A DNA stretch of 5,170 nt from Collinsella sp. (GCA_014871605.1 WGSQ01000126.1:1-5170), one strand, 5' to 3'. Counted from the first letter of the stretch, positions 1 to 4,937 are shown. Notes: generated from the sequence alone by a model not told the origin. Translations and numbers: made by a program.

Positions 1-196
1 CTTCCAGCACGGCATAGTCCTCGGGGATGAGCAGGCCCCAGCCGCCGCGTGCCCTCTCGACCATGTAGCTCACATAGCGGTCGGTAATCATGCCATCGAG
101 CGTGCCGTAGTTGGTGACCATGGCGGGCACCACTAGGCGATTGGGTACCTCCATGGCACCGATCTTCATGGGCGAAAACAGGGTGTCGTAGTTCAT
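1..196 (-). CDS. Old yellow enzyme / NADH:flavin oxidoreductase family protein, N-terminal part
   Basis: Only the first 65 codons lie in the window; the gene continues past the left edge. The product begins MNYDTLFSPMKIGAMEVPNR, followed by a V-V-P-A-M stretch and a G-x-x-D-G-M-I-T-D segment ending in E-R-A-R-G-G-W-G-L-L-I. This is the opening beta strand and FMN-binding region of the old yellow enzyme fold, closest in style to the FadH/BaiCD-like 2,4-dienoyl-CoA or enoate reductases of gut anaerobes. Such enzymes use FMN, often with FAD and a 4Fe-4S cluster in a C-terminal half that cannot be seen here, to reduce activated C=C bonds in the cytoplasm. The start is fixed by AGGAGGC on the minus strand (201-207), four bases before ATG. 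The gene diverges from a MerR-type regulator and has a MerR-style promoter upstream. The substrate cannot be told from this fragment. Confidence 0.87.
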   Translation of the reverse strand, partial: MNYDTLFSPMKIGAMEVPNRLVVPAMVTNYGTLDGMITDRYVSYMVERARGGWGLLIPEDYAVLE

Positions 197-249
197 GCTT
201 GCCTCCTATTAATAAGCCGACGACCCTGCAAACGCACGGTCATCGGCGC

Positions 250-270
250 CGCGGGGCCCCTCACCCCGCG
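250..270. repeat. Perfect 7-bp GC inverted repeat in the divergent intergenic region
   Basis: CGCGGGG (250-256) and CCCCGCG (264-270) are exact inverted repeats around a 7-base spacer. The dyad directly abuts the TACAAT box at 271-276. It would also fall within the 5' leader of the leftward reductase transcript, where it could form a hairpin. It may be an operator, an RNA structure in the leader, or both; the sequence does not decide. Confidence 0.5.
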
Positions 271-276
271 TACAAT
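271..276 (+). promoter_or_regulatory. Candidate -10 box for the MerR-family regulator gene
   Basis: TACAAT differs from the consensus TATAAT at one base. It lies 68 bases before the regulator's start codon, so the transcript would begin near 283 and carry a leader of about 60 bases. No good -35 hexamer is found 16-19 bases upstream, where the sequence is the GC-rich dyad. The leader would contain the GGGGGTTACCCCC dyad, so regulator bound there could block its own transcription. Confidence 0.4.
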
Positions 277-282
277 GTCTCT

Positions 283-313
283 ATGTTCAAGCAGGGGGTT
301 ACCCCCAGGTCAA
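283..313 (-). promoter_or_regulatory. MerR-type activated promoter and operator for the reductase gene
   Basis: On the minus strand TTGACC (308-313) is a good -35 box. A 19-base spacer (289-307) follows, holding the dyad GGGGG-TAA-CCCCC, and then a weak -10, GAACAT (283-288). A long 19-bp spacer filled by a dyad centred between -35 and -10 is the hallmark of MerR-family activated promoters such as those of SoxR or AdhR. Its direction points to the reductase gene, with a leader of roughly 80 bases. The poor -10 fits a promoter that needs its activator. The likely binder is the regulator encoded at 344-1165. Confidence 0.62.
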
Positions 314-343
314 GCTCAGAAGGATCTTTAGGAGGCACAAAAG

Positions 344-1165
344 ATGCGCTGCACGCAAAAGGAGATCCGGGAGAAGCTCGGCATCACGCGGGACACCCTG
401 CGTTTCTACGAGCAAAAGGGCATCATCCAACCCGAAGTCGACCCTGCAAACGGATATCGTTATTACGACGATTGGCAGGTCAATTTGCTGTGGGACTGCA
501 AGCTCTACCAGTCGATGGGCTTTTCGCTCACCGAGATCCAGCAGATCCTGGCAAGCGACGAACTGCCGACGATTCAGCAGCGCATTAAGCGCAGAGCCGA
601 AGAAGTGGAACGCGAGCTCGAGCGCAAGAAGATGGAACTCGAAATCATGCGTCAGCGTGTGGTGGATATGGAGCGTGCGCCTCACGAGCTTGGGAGCATC
701 AAGCTTTCGCATTTCGACGGCTGCGTCTATGCCCCCGTGCGCGAGAACCACGGCTTTCGCCAAGATGTCGACCCGAGCGCCGTGGCGTTTATGAACGTCA
801 ACATGGCCATCATGCAGCCGTTATTTTTATTTCCGCGGCATGACCGCAATCACTATTACTGGGGCTACGCCATGGCTCCAGCAATGTTTGAGGCGCTTAA
901 CGGGTCAGAGAAATCAAAAGGCGGCCGAGATGACGACAACCGTCCCGATGGCCTCACCATTATCGACGCCGCTCCGGCGCTTGAAACCCGGCTGGACGCC
1001 GGCGACCGTTGGAGCTTTAGGCTCGATCTTTTTGACGACCTGATCGCCGATGCACACACGCGCGGACTCGAGCCGCGAGGAGAAATCTGCGGAATCCTGG
1101 TCGCTCGCGCTCATAGCGAGCATGGCTACCACCGGTACCTGCATGTGTTTTTGCCCGTGAAGTGA
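344..1165 (+). CDS. MerR-family transcriptional regulator
   Basis: The 273-residue product starts with a MerR winged helix-turn-helix at about 1-70. Visible signatures are T-R-D-T-L-R-F-Y-E-Q-K-G-I at 15-27, N-G-Y-R-Y-Y-D at 36-42 and the wing/second helix M-G-F-S-L-T-E-I at 58-65. Residues about 75-110 form the charged dimerisation coiled coil typical of the family. The remaining 160 residues are a long C-terminal sensing domain with many aromatic and His residues; I do not recognise its ligand, and it lacks an obvious metal-binding Cys cluster. It is much longer than metal-sensing MerR proteins (about 130-145 residues), so a small-molecule effector is likelier. The start follows AGGAGG at 330-335 with 8-base spacing. 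It diverges from an old yellow enzyme gene and probably activates it through the operator near 283-313. A few other short ORFs overlap it but show no coding logic. Confidence 0.9.
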   Translation: MRCTQKEIREKLGITRDTLRFYEQKGIIQPEVDPANGYRYYDDWQVNLLWDCKLYQSMGFSLTEIQQILASDELPTIQQRIKRRAEEVERELERKKMELEIMRQRVVDMERAPHELGSIKLSHFDGCVYAPVRENHGFRQDVDPSAVAFMNVNMAIMQPLFLFPRHDRNHYYWGYAMAPAMFEALNGSEKSKGGRDDDNRPDGLTIIDAAPALETRLDAGDRWSFRLDLFDDLIADAHTRGLEPRGEICGILVARAHSEHGYHRYLHVFLPVK

Positions 1166-1200
1166 GGTGGACGCCATACCTATCCGTGAGCTTCTAATGA

Positions 1201-1214
1201 CGAACATATATTCG
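1201..1214. promoter_or_regulatory. LexA (SOS) box
   Basis: CGAACATATATTCG matches the Gram-positive/actinobacterial LexA operator consensus CGAAC-N4-GTTCG at 9 of the 10 specified bases, the exception being A for G at 1210. It also fits the purine/pyrimidine preferences of the N4 core. It overlaps the expected -35 region of the promoter whose -10 box is at 1235-1240, a position that would block transcription until LexA is cleaved after DNA damage. The next gene is the 41-codon peptide at 1305. Confidence 0.7.
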
Positions 1215-1240
1215 TATTTCTAGCTGCGATTTGTTAGAAT
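1211..1240 (+). promoter_or_regulatory. Extended -10 promoter of the small peptide gene
   Basis: TGTTAGAAT (1232-1240) is an extended -10 element: TG, one base, then TAGAAT, which is 5 of 6 to TATAAT. The -35 position (TTCGTA at 1211-1216, 18-base spacer) is weak, as is common with extended -10 promoters, and overlaps the LexA box. Transcription would start near 1247 and give a leader of about 58 bases before the ATG at 1305. Confidence 0.6.
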
Positions 1241-1278
1241 AGCTGTTGTTGGCGGCAGTCCCATGTGCCAGGCAGCGC

Positions 1279-1296
1279 CCTCCATGCGACGGGAGG
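1279..1296 (+). promoter_or_regulatory. Leader hairpin that can hide the ribosome binding site
   Basis: CCTCC (1279-1283) can pair with GGAGG (1292-1296), leaving an 8-base loop. The GGAGG is the core of the unusually strong Shine-Dalgarno sequence GGAGGTGAT (1292-1300) that serves the ATG at 1305. The stem is only five base pairs but has four G-C pairs. It suggests translational restraint of the peptide, comparable in principle to the structured leaders of type I toxin mRNAs. Confidence 0.45.
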
Positions 1297-1304
1297 TGAT
1301 GCCC

Positions 1305-1430
1305 ATGACCGATCTGATTGATTTCGTGAAGCTCCTGACCTCTTTGGTCTCGCTCCTCACGGCGCTTATCGGACTTTCCGAGGCACTTAAGCAGCGTACG
1401 AAGCAAAAGAAGAGGGGTCGACGCCGTTAA
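1305..1430 (+). CDS. Small hydrophobic peptide with basic tail, candidate SOS-induced type I toxin
   Basis: The 41-residue product begins MTDLIDFVKLLTSLVSLLTA. Its hydrophobic stretch, about residues 4-28, is long enough to cross the membrane. It ends in a basic tail (KQRTKQKKRGRRR) in which 9 of the last 13 residues are Lys or Arg; the net charge is about +7. Sparse polar residues (D3, D6, K9, T12, S13, S16, T19) suggest an amphipathic helix. The size and build fit membrane-acting type I toxins, and the SOS box upstream recalls E. coli TisB, though this is analogy, not shown homology. The start is chosen for the near-perfect Shine-Dalgarno at 1292-1300. Three in-frame ATGs lie upstream (1263, 1284, 1299) and could lengthen it to 55 residues, but they lack a good site. 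A convergent antisense promoter and hairpin overlap its 3' end. It could instead be a small membrane stress peptide or a holin-like protein. Confidence 0.7.
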   Translation: MTDLIDFVKLLTSLVSLLTALIGLSEALKQRTKQKKRGRRR

Positions 1431-1443
1431 GGCATTGACCCCT
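1404..1443 (-). terminator. Rho-independent-like terminator of the antisense RNA
   Basis: On the minus strand AGGGGTC and GACCCCT (outer arms, 1437-1443 and 1413-1419) pair over 7 bp. After one mismatch an A-T and a T-G pair lead to an inner GCC/GGC stem with a 5-base loop. The tail after the stem reads CTTCTTTTG, U-rich but broken by C. Read on the plus strand the same hairpin contains the peptide's stop codon TAA (1428-1430) in its loop. Confidence 0.5.
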
Positions 1444-1490
1444 TGAACTAAGTAACGGCGCCGCCCAGCTATCACCCTTGGGCTGCCGTC
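1404..1490 (-). ncRNA. Candidate antisense RNA (type I antitoxin) against the small peptide mRNA
   Basis: A promoter on the minus strand (1497-1525) would start an RNA near 1490. That RNA would fold into a 5' hairpin (1455-1489), a short linker, and a terminator hairpin (1413-1443) followed by a U-rich tail, ending near 1404. Its length would be about 87 nt. It is complementary to the last eight or nine codons of the peptide gene and its 3' untranslated region. No reading frame or ribosome site for a protein is evident. The 3'-overlapping geometry is that of TxpA/RatA and BsrG/SR4 in Bacillus. Existence and ends are predicted from sequence only. Confidence 0.5.
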
Positions 1491-1501
1491 GACTTTATTC
1501 T
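1455..1501 (+). terminator. Likely terminator of the small peptide mRNA
   Basis: ACGGC (1455-1459) pairs with GCCGT (1485-1489) and GCCCA (1463-1467) with TGGGC (1479-1483), making a 10-bp stem with an asymmetric internal bulge. It is followed by CGACTTTATTCT, a modest U-rich stretch. It begins 25 bases after the peptide's stop codon. The same stem read on the other strand would be the 5' hairpin of the antisense RNA. Confidence 0.5.
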
Positions 1502-1525
1502 ACCCACGGTTGCCAGGTTTAACAA
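1497..1525 (-). promoter_or_regulatory. Convergent promoter for the antisense RNA
   Basis: On the minus strand TTGTTA (1520-1525) and TAGAAT (1497-1502) are separated by exactly 17 bases. They match the consensus hexamers at 4 of 6 and 5 of 6 positions. This is the best-formed conventional promoter in the window, yet it has no leftward protein gene to serve; the nearest sequence downstream is the antisense side of the small peptide gene. No LexA box lies at this promoter, so it would be constitutive, as expected for an antitoxin RNA. Confidence 0.6.
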
Positions 1526-1589
1526 ATGAATTTTCAGTAATGGATCCTCGGAGCCCGCTCGCTCAACCCCTGGCCATCGGATTAGCCGG

Positions 1590-1893
1590 ATTCTGGGACA
1601 CGCCTTCCGTCCCAGGCCTCTACCGGAAAATGCGTCCCACCCTGAGGCTCGATTCCGGGACACGGTTTCCGTTTGAAGCCCCGATGGGAAAGCGTGTCCC
1701 GTTCCGAGCTCATTCCGGGATGCAGTTTCCGCTAGAGATGCCACCGGGAAAGCGTATCCCGTTTTGGAGCCGAATTCCGGGTCGTAGTTTCCGCCTGAGG
1801 GCCGATCCGGAAACGGCATCCCATTCTGAAGCCGAAATCTGGAACGCACTTTCCGCCAAAGGTCGCAAAAGGAAAGCACATCCCATTCCCAGC
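1590..1893 (+). repeat. Hairpin-repeat array 1, about five units of 60-62 bp
   Basis: Units begin near 1590, 1652, 1712, 1774 and 1836. A typical unit reads ATTCCGGGA, a variable triplet or so, TTTCCG, a variable spacer of about 15 bases, GGAAAGCGTGTCCC, then a linker with GAGC or AGCC. The two cores form an imperfect inverted repeat; in the unit at 1652 GGGACACGGTTTCC and GGAAAGCGTGTCCC pair at 13 of 14 positions. Spacers differ between units while cores are kept. The array lies just past the stop codon of the leftward ATPase gene, so its hairpins may end or protect that transcript. The reading frames through it on both strands are repeat artefacts. Confidence 0.85.
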
Positions 1894-1926
1894 ATCAAAT
1901 CAGGACGCGCTTCATTATCCCCGCCC

Positions 1927-3306
1927 TCACATCTCGGCAAACGAAATCAGCTTGGCATCTCCCCTGCTCGCCGCAGCTTCCTGACATCCTTGCGTAAAGC
2001 CACGCTTCGAGAAGATCACGTAGCTTTTATGCTGCCGCCTAAAGAGCTCGCTTCGGTACACGAGTTTTTCCAGAACATCCTCGCCCACCGGCTCATTGCG
2101 CCATTTGCACTCCGCAAACAGCGCAGTGCCCTCGCCATCGTCAACAATCAAGTCGATTTCTTCCTGCGTATGCGTGCGATTGTCCGTCCCCCACCAGCGT
2201 CCGACGCTCGCCGGAACCACATCGAGCTGGCCCGCGCGCGCGAGTTCGTACACGTATTGTCTGCATATAAGCTCAAAGACCGTACCCATGTAATCCGATA
2301 CGTGCGGCTCAATGCGCTTATACGCCATCTCGGCCATATCGTTTTGAATCAGCCCAATGTTCTGCGGCACAAACTTGTACCAGAACCTAAACATCTGGTC
2401 GCTCAGCAGATACACGGCTCGCTTATTGCTCGTCTCGTTTAGGGGCAGCTCGCGCTCGACAATCCCAAGCGACGCCAGCTTATCCACATAGCTCTTTACG
2501 TTGCTCGCAGGGATTCCCGTAGAGCTCGCAATCTCCGAGATCTTCGAGCGCCCCTGAGCAATTGCTTGCACGATCGCATCATATTGCTCGGGATTGCGGC
2601 ACTCTTGCAATAGCAGGTTACTCGGCTCCTCAAAGAGATAGCCCGTAGGAGTAAGAAAAAGACGTTTGATGTTGTCCTTGAGCGGTGCGACAGGATCGAC
2701 TTTCTCGATATATGCAGGAATGCCGCCCGTCATGCCATAGCAAACCGCAGCGTCTTCGCGACTCATGCCCTGCCACAGGCCGAGGGTCGTCGTAAAATCG
2801 AGCGGCATGATCTTAAACTGGGCCGTACGCCTACCGTATAGTGGGCTCTCGTAGCCCAGCACCCGCTCTTCCATGAACGAAAGCGACGACCCGCACAGGA
2901 TAAGCATGAGCTTGGTCTCTTTGTACAAGTGATCGATCTTGTCTTGCAGCAACGAGCTGATCTCGGGATTCGATTGGGCGAGATAGGGATACTCGTCAAT
3001 CACGACAATCAAACGCTCCGTGCGAGCCATGGTAGCCAATGCATCGAACGCCTCGTCAAGACTACGAAACGACACGCCTGCAGCACCAACCGAGCCTGCA
3101 AGTATCGCCTGGCTAAAGCCGTGCAGGTTTGCCTCCGCATTGGTACGACGAGCTTGAAAGTAAATAGCCTTCTTGCCTTGGATGAACTCTGTGATAAGGC
3201 GCGTTTTACCCACGCGACGGCGGCCGTAAATCACAGGCATCTCAAAGGAGCCCGTGCCATACAGTCGATTGAGCTCGGACATTTCCGCTGTTCTTCCGAT
3301 AAACAT
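1927..3306 (-). CDS. ATPase of the archaeal-type/DUF234 family with C-terminal nuclease-like domain
   Basis: The 459-residue product opens with MFIGRTAEMSELNRLY, the usual start of this STAND/AAA-like family. The Walker A motif is G-R-R-R-V-G-K-T at 28-35 and Walker B is L-I-V-V-I-D-E-Y at 99-106 (D104, E105). L-C-G-S-S at 137-141 and Y-G-R-R at 157-160 fit the sensor and arginine-finger regions. A winged-helix segment spans about 240-290. The C-terminal DUF234 region (about 300-459) carries I-D385 and E399-C-K401 (spacing D-x13-E-x-K), the pattern of a PD-(D/E)xK nuclease fold. Length and domain order are complete for the family. The role is not settled; such genes are often solitary and linked by inference to mobile or defence functions. 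The start follows GGAAGGA-type sequence, about 12-20 bases before ATG, and a TATAAT box at 3341-3346. It has no operon partner. Confidence 0.9.
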   Translation of the reverse strand: MFIGRTAEMSELNRLYGTGSFEMPVIYGRRRVGKTRLITEFIQGKKAIYFQARRTNAEANLHGFSQAILAGSVGAAGVSFRSLDEAFDALATMARTERLIVVIDEYPYLAQSNPEISSLLQDKIDHLYKETKLMLILCGSSLSFMEERVLGYESPLYGRRTAQFKIMPLDFTTTLGLWQGMSREDAAVCYGMTGGIPAYIEKVDPVAPLKDNIKRLFLTPTGYLFEEPSNLLLQECRNPEQYDAIVQAIAQGRSKISEIASSTGIPASNVKSYVDKLASLGIVERELPLNETSNKRAVYLLSDQMFRFWYKFVPQNIGLIQNDMAEMAYKRIEPHVSDYMGTVFELICRQYVYELARAGQLDVVPASVGRWWGTDNRTHTQEEIDLIVDDGEGTALFAECKWRNEPVGEDVLEKLVYRSELFRRQHKSYVIFSKRGFTQGCQEAAASRGDAKLISFAEM

Positions 3307-3323
3307 AGGGCCATCCTTCCTTC

Positions 3324-3375
3324 ACGTTATAGCTAGCCATATTATACCTTCCTATAATATAGCTAGCTATAACGT
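3324..3375. promoter_or_regulatory. 52-bp near-perfect palindrome with paired operators and head-to-head -10 boxes
   Basis: The left arm (3324-3346) and right arm (3353-3375) are inverted repeats with one mismatch in 23 positions (C3338 against A3361) around a CCTTCC loop. The outer 14 bp of each arm are exact. Each arm carries a TATAGCTAGC element; the right copy is a perfect 14-bp palindrome (TATAGCTAGCTATA, 3358-3371) and the left copy has one change (3328-3341). Their centres are 30 bp apart, close to three helical turns. TATAAT occurs on the minus strand at 3341-3346, correctly placed for the ATPase gene, and on the plus strand at 3353-3358. No good -35 hexamers are seen. Binding of one dimer per copy would cover the promoter. 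Confidence 0.7.
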
Positions 3376-3429
3376 AATTCGACAAGCGGCGCACGAAAAG
3401 AGGCGGTACACCCCCGCACGTGGACCGTT

Positions 3430-3602
3430 CCGGAAAATGTATCCCGTTCTGGAGCCAAAAACTGGGCCGTAGTTTCCGCCAAACATGTCATCCGGAAAGC
3501 GCTTCCCGCTCTGAGCCTGAATTCTTGGATGCACTTTCCGCTGAAGCTTCTACCGGAAAATGCATCCCATTCCGAGCGCTCATTCCGGGTCACAGTTTCC
3601 GC
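3430..3602 (+). repeat. Hairpin-repeat array 2, about three units of 61-62 bp
   Basis: CCGGAAA cores begin at 3430, 3492 and 3553. Each is followed by a TCCC core, a GAGC/GAGCC linker and a half ending in TTTCCGC. The family and the orientation (TCCC, GAGC, then ATTC-type half) are the same as in array 1. With array 1 it brackets the ATPase gene and its palindromic promoter. Confidence 0.85.
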
Positions 3603-3896
3603 AGATACAAGGCGACAGTCCGCTGCCCTTATCACATGCCTTCAAATATGCGATCCAGAAACACAAAACAGCAGATAGAATGCTCTTTTTCAAAAAGTAC
3701 ACGTCCCGAAACTTACCAAGACTTCATATCCAGCTACCGTTCACGGTCGCCGATTACCGCTCACCGATTCAAACAAGAAATATGTCGCCAAAAGCAGGTC
3801 ATCTACCTTCATGGTTAGATTTTGGTCAGCTTTTGGTCAGCTGAGCGGCAAGTTCCAGCTGATACGTTTTTGCTACCCAAAAGGAGGCGGTAGCTC
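3603..3896. other. Stretch without a convincing gene
   Basis: About 290 bases between array 2 and the AbiEi-like gene. The base composition is more AT-rich than the genes, and frames through it have neither ribosome sites nor recognisable protein features. It ends with a tandem 11-bp repeat and the ribosome site AAAAGGAGG (3879-3887) of the next gene. A promoter for that gene must lie here; TGGTTAGAT (3812-3820) is a weak extended -10 candidate. Confidence 0.5.
3820..3841 (+). repeat. Tandem 11-bp direct repeat upstream of the AbiEi-like gene
   Basis: TTTTGGTCAGC occurs twice back to back (3820-3830 and 3831-3841). CAGCTGA follows from the second copy at 3838-3844 and recurs at 3856-3862. 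The 11-bp step places both copies on one face of the helix, about 55-75 bases before the start codon, so it could be a regulator site; it could also be simple slippage. Confidence 0.55.
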
Positions 3897-4694
3897 ATGA
3901 CCCATTGCAACGACCAGCTCATCGACCAACTGCTCACTCAAGCCGAACAAGAGGGGCGCTGTCTGATTCCCCCGAGCACGGCGATCCGAAAAGCGCTCCT
4001 TCGGCGCACCGGCGGCACGGTTGTCTCGCCCATGCCGGGGTTGTTTGCGCGAAAAACGCACTGGGATGAACTCAACCGAGCGCAACGCCATTGCGAGATC
4101 CTCCGCGCCCTTGCGATCATCCATCCCGATTGGACGTTCTGCTCGTTTTCGGCAGCTTGCCTGCTGGGGCTCGAGGTCTCGTGGCGACACCTGAACGTCG
4201 TGCATGTTTGCAGCTCGACAAAGCCGTCGGCTCGTCCGGGCGCACATATTCAGCGACACCAGATTGAGCCAGCCGGAGCAATACGCAGAGCCGGCATATC
4301 GGTAACGCCGCCCATCCAAACGGCCACAGATTGCCTGCTGCAAACTGGTTTTGCCGACGGCATGTCCATTGCCGATTCGGCGATCTCAAAGCTCGGCCTT
4401 GCGTCGGAACAGCTGATGGAGGCCGTTGAGCAACGAGCGACTGCCCGCAATGGTCGCGCGATTCGCACCGCCCTCACAACGCTTCGATATGCCGACGCCC
4501 GCGCCGAGAGCGGCGGGGAATCGGTCGCCCGAGCCATCATGATCGAGACGGGCTTTGCGCCCGACTGGCTTCAATACGAGCTGACGGACCCCTTCGATTC
4601 GGCCAAGCCCATACGAACGGACTTTGCCTGGGAGCGCCAGGCGCGGGAACTCACGCTGGGCGAGCTCGACGGGCTCATCAAATATACCGACTAG
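3897..4694 (+). CDS. AbiEi-antitoxin-like / DUF559 nuclease-like protein, truncated by an in-frame stop
   Basis: The open frame gives 265 residues and starts 9 bases after GGAGG (3883-3887). The N-terminal third resembles actinobacterial proteins with an AbiEi-type antitoxin domain: P-G-L-F-A-R at 47-52, W-D-E-L-N at 56-60, R-H-C-E-I-L-R-A-L at 64-72 and F-S-A-A-C-L-L-G-L at 84-92. The C-terminal part matches the DUF559/Vsr-like nuclease pattern: S-G-G-E-S-V-A-R (E208), R-T-D-F-A-W (D242) and G-E-L-D-G-L-I-K-Y (E256, D258, K262). Proteins of this type normally run another 60-70 residues after the K-Y; here TAG follows two codons later, and the missing part is present in the same frame downstream (4695-4895). 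The product, if made, lacks the last strand and helices of the nuclease-like fold. No AbiEii-type toxin gene is adjacent. Recent loss of function or rare readthrough would both explain this. Confidence 0.78.
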   Translation: MTHCNDQLIDQLLTQAEQEGRCLIPPSTAIRKALLRRTGGTVVSPMPGLFARKTHWDELNRAQRHCEILRALAIIHPDWTFCSFSAACLLGLEVSWRHLNVVHVCSSTKPSARPGAHIQRHQIEPAGAIRRAGISVTPPIQTATDCLLQTGFADGMSIADSAISKLGLASEQLMEAVEQRATARNGRAIRTALTTLRYADARAESGGESVARAIMIETGFAPDWLQYELTDPFDSAKPIRTDFAWERQARELTLGELDGLIKYTD

Positions 4695-4895
4695 ACCATG
4701 CTGGCCGGACGCACCACCGCCGAGGCGCTCGTTGCCGAACGACAGCGCGAGGCGCACCTATCGCTCTACGGTCACCCTCTGCTGCGCTTTACTATGAACG
4801 AGGTCCGCTCGGCAGGAGTGCTCGCCAAAAAGCTGCAGACGGCAGGCATCCGGCAGACCGCGCTGCCGACATGGCTCAACGAGGTGGACCTGTAG
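4695..4895 (+). pseudogene. C-terminal remainder of the AbiEi-like/DUF559 gene after an in-frame TAG
   Basis: The frame of the gene at 3897 stays open for 66 codons after TAG 4692-4694 and closes at TAG 4893-4895. It encodes T-M-L-A-G-R-T-T-A-E-A-L-V-A-E-R-Q-R-E and then Y-G-H-P-L-L-R-F-T-M-N-E-V, which is the usual ending of DUF559-type proteins (an E-x-x-R-E helix, then a strand with R-F/W-T and a final helix). The first ATG (4698) has no ribosome site, so separate translation is unlikely. No frameshift is involved; a single base change at 4692-4694 could restore the full protein of about 332 residues. Confidence 0.7.
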
Positions 4896-4937
4896 GAGCT
4901 GCTAGGCCACGCATCGCCGGATCGCCCCCCCCTATTT

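Noticed and set aside
199..588. Rightward frame of 129 codons overlapping the MerR gene start
   Set aside because: It starts within the reductase's ribosome-site region and runs out of frame through the clear MerR helix-turn-helix.
1194..1475. Leftward open frame of 93 codons over the small peptide locus
   Set aside because: Low-complexity arginine-rich translation with no ribosome site; the antisense signals here fit an RNA better than a protein.
1472..1940. Leftward open frames of 135 and 76 codons with repeated F-R-L-Q-N-G-M type peptides
   Set aside because: They are translations of hairpin-repeat array 1; the period is that of the DNA repeats, and neither has a ribosome site.
1510..2442. 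Rightward open frame of 310 codons
   Set aside because: It runs through array 1 and then antisense to the well-supported ATPase gene, with no protein family features.
3363..3844. Open frames of 90, 132 and 94 codons across array 2 and the following gap
   Set aside because: They owe their length to the repeats, have no ribosome sites, and contradict one another.
4698..4895. Independent small gene starting at ATG 4698
   Set aside because: It is in the same frame as the upstream gene, has the expected family C-terminus and no ribosome site, so it is a remainder of that gene.
4925..4932. Run of eight C bases as a phase-variation tract
   Set aside because: It lies after the stop codon of the interrupted gene and before the repeats, with no reading frame or promoter that it would switch.
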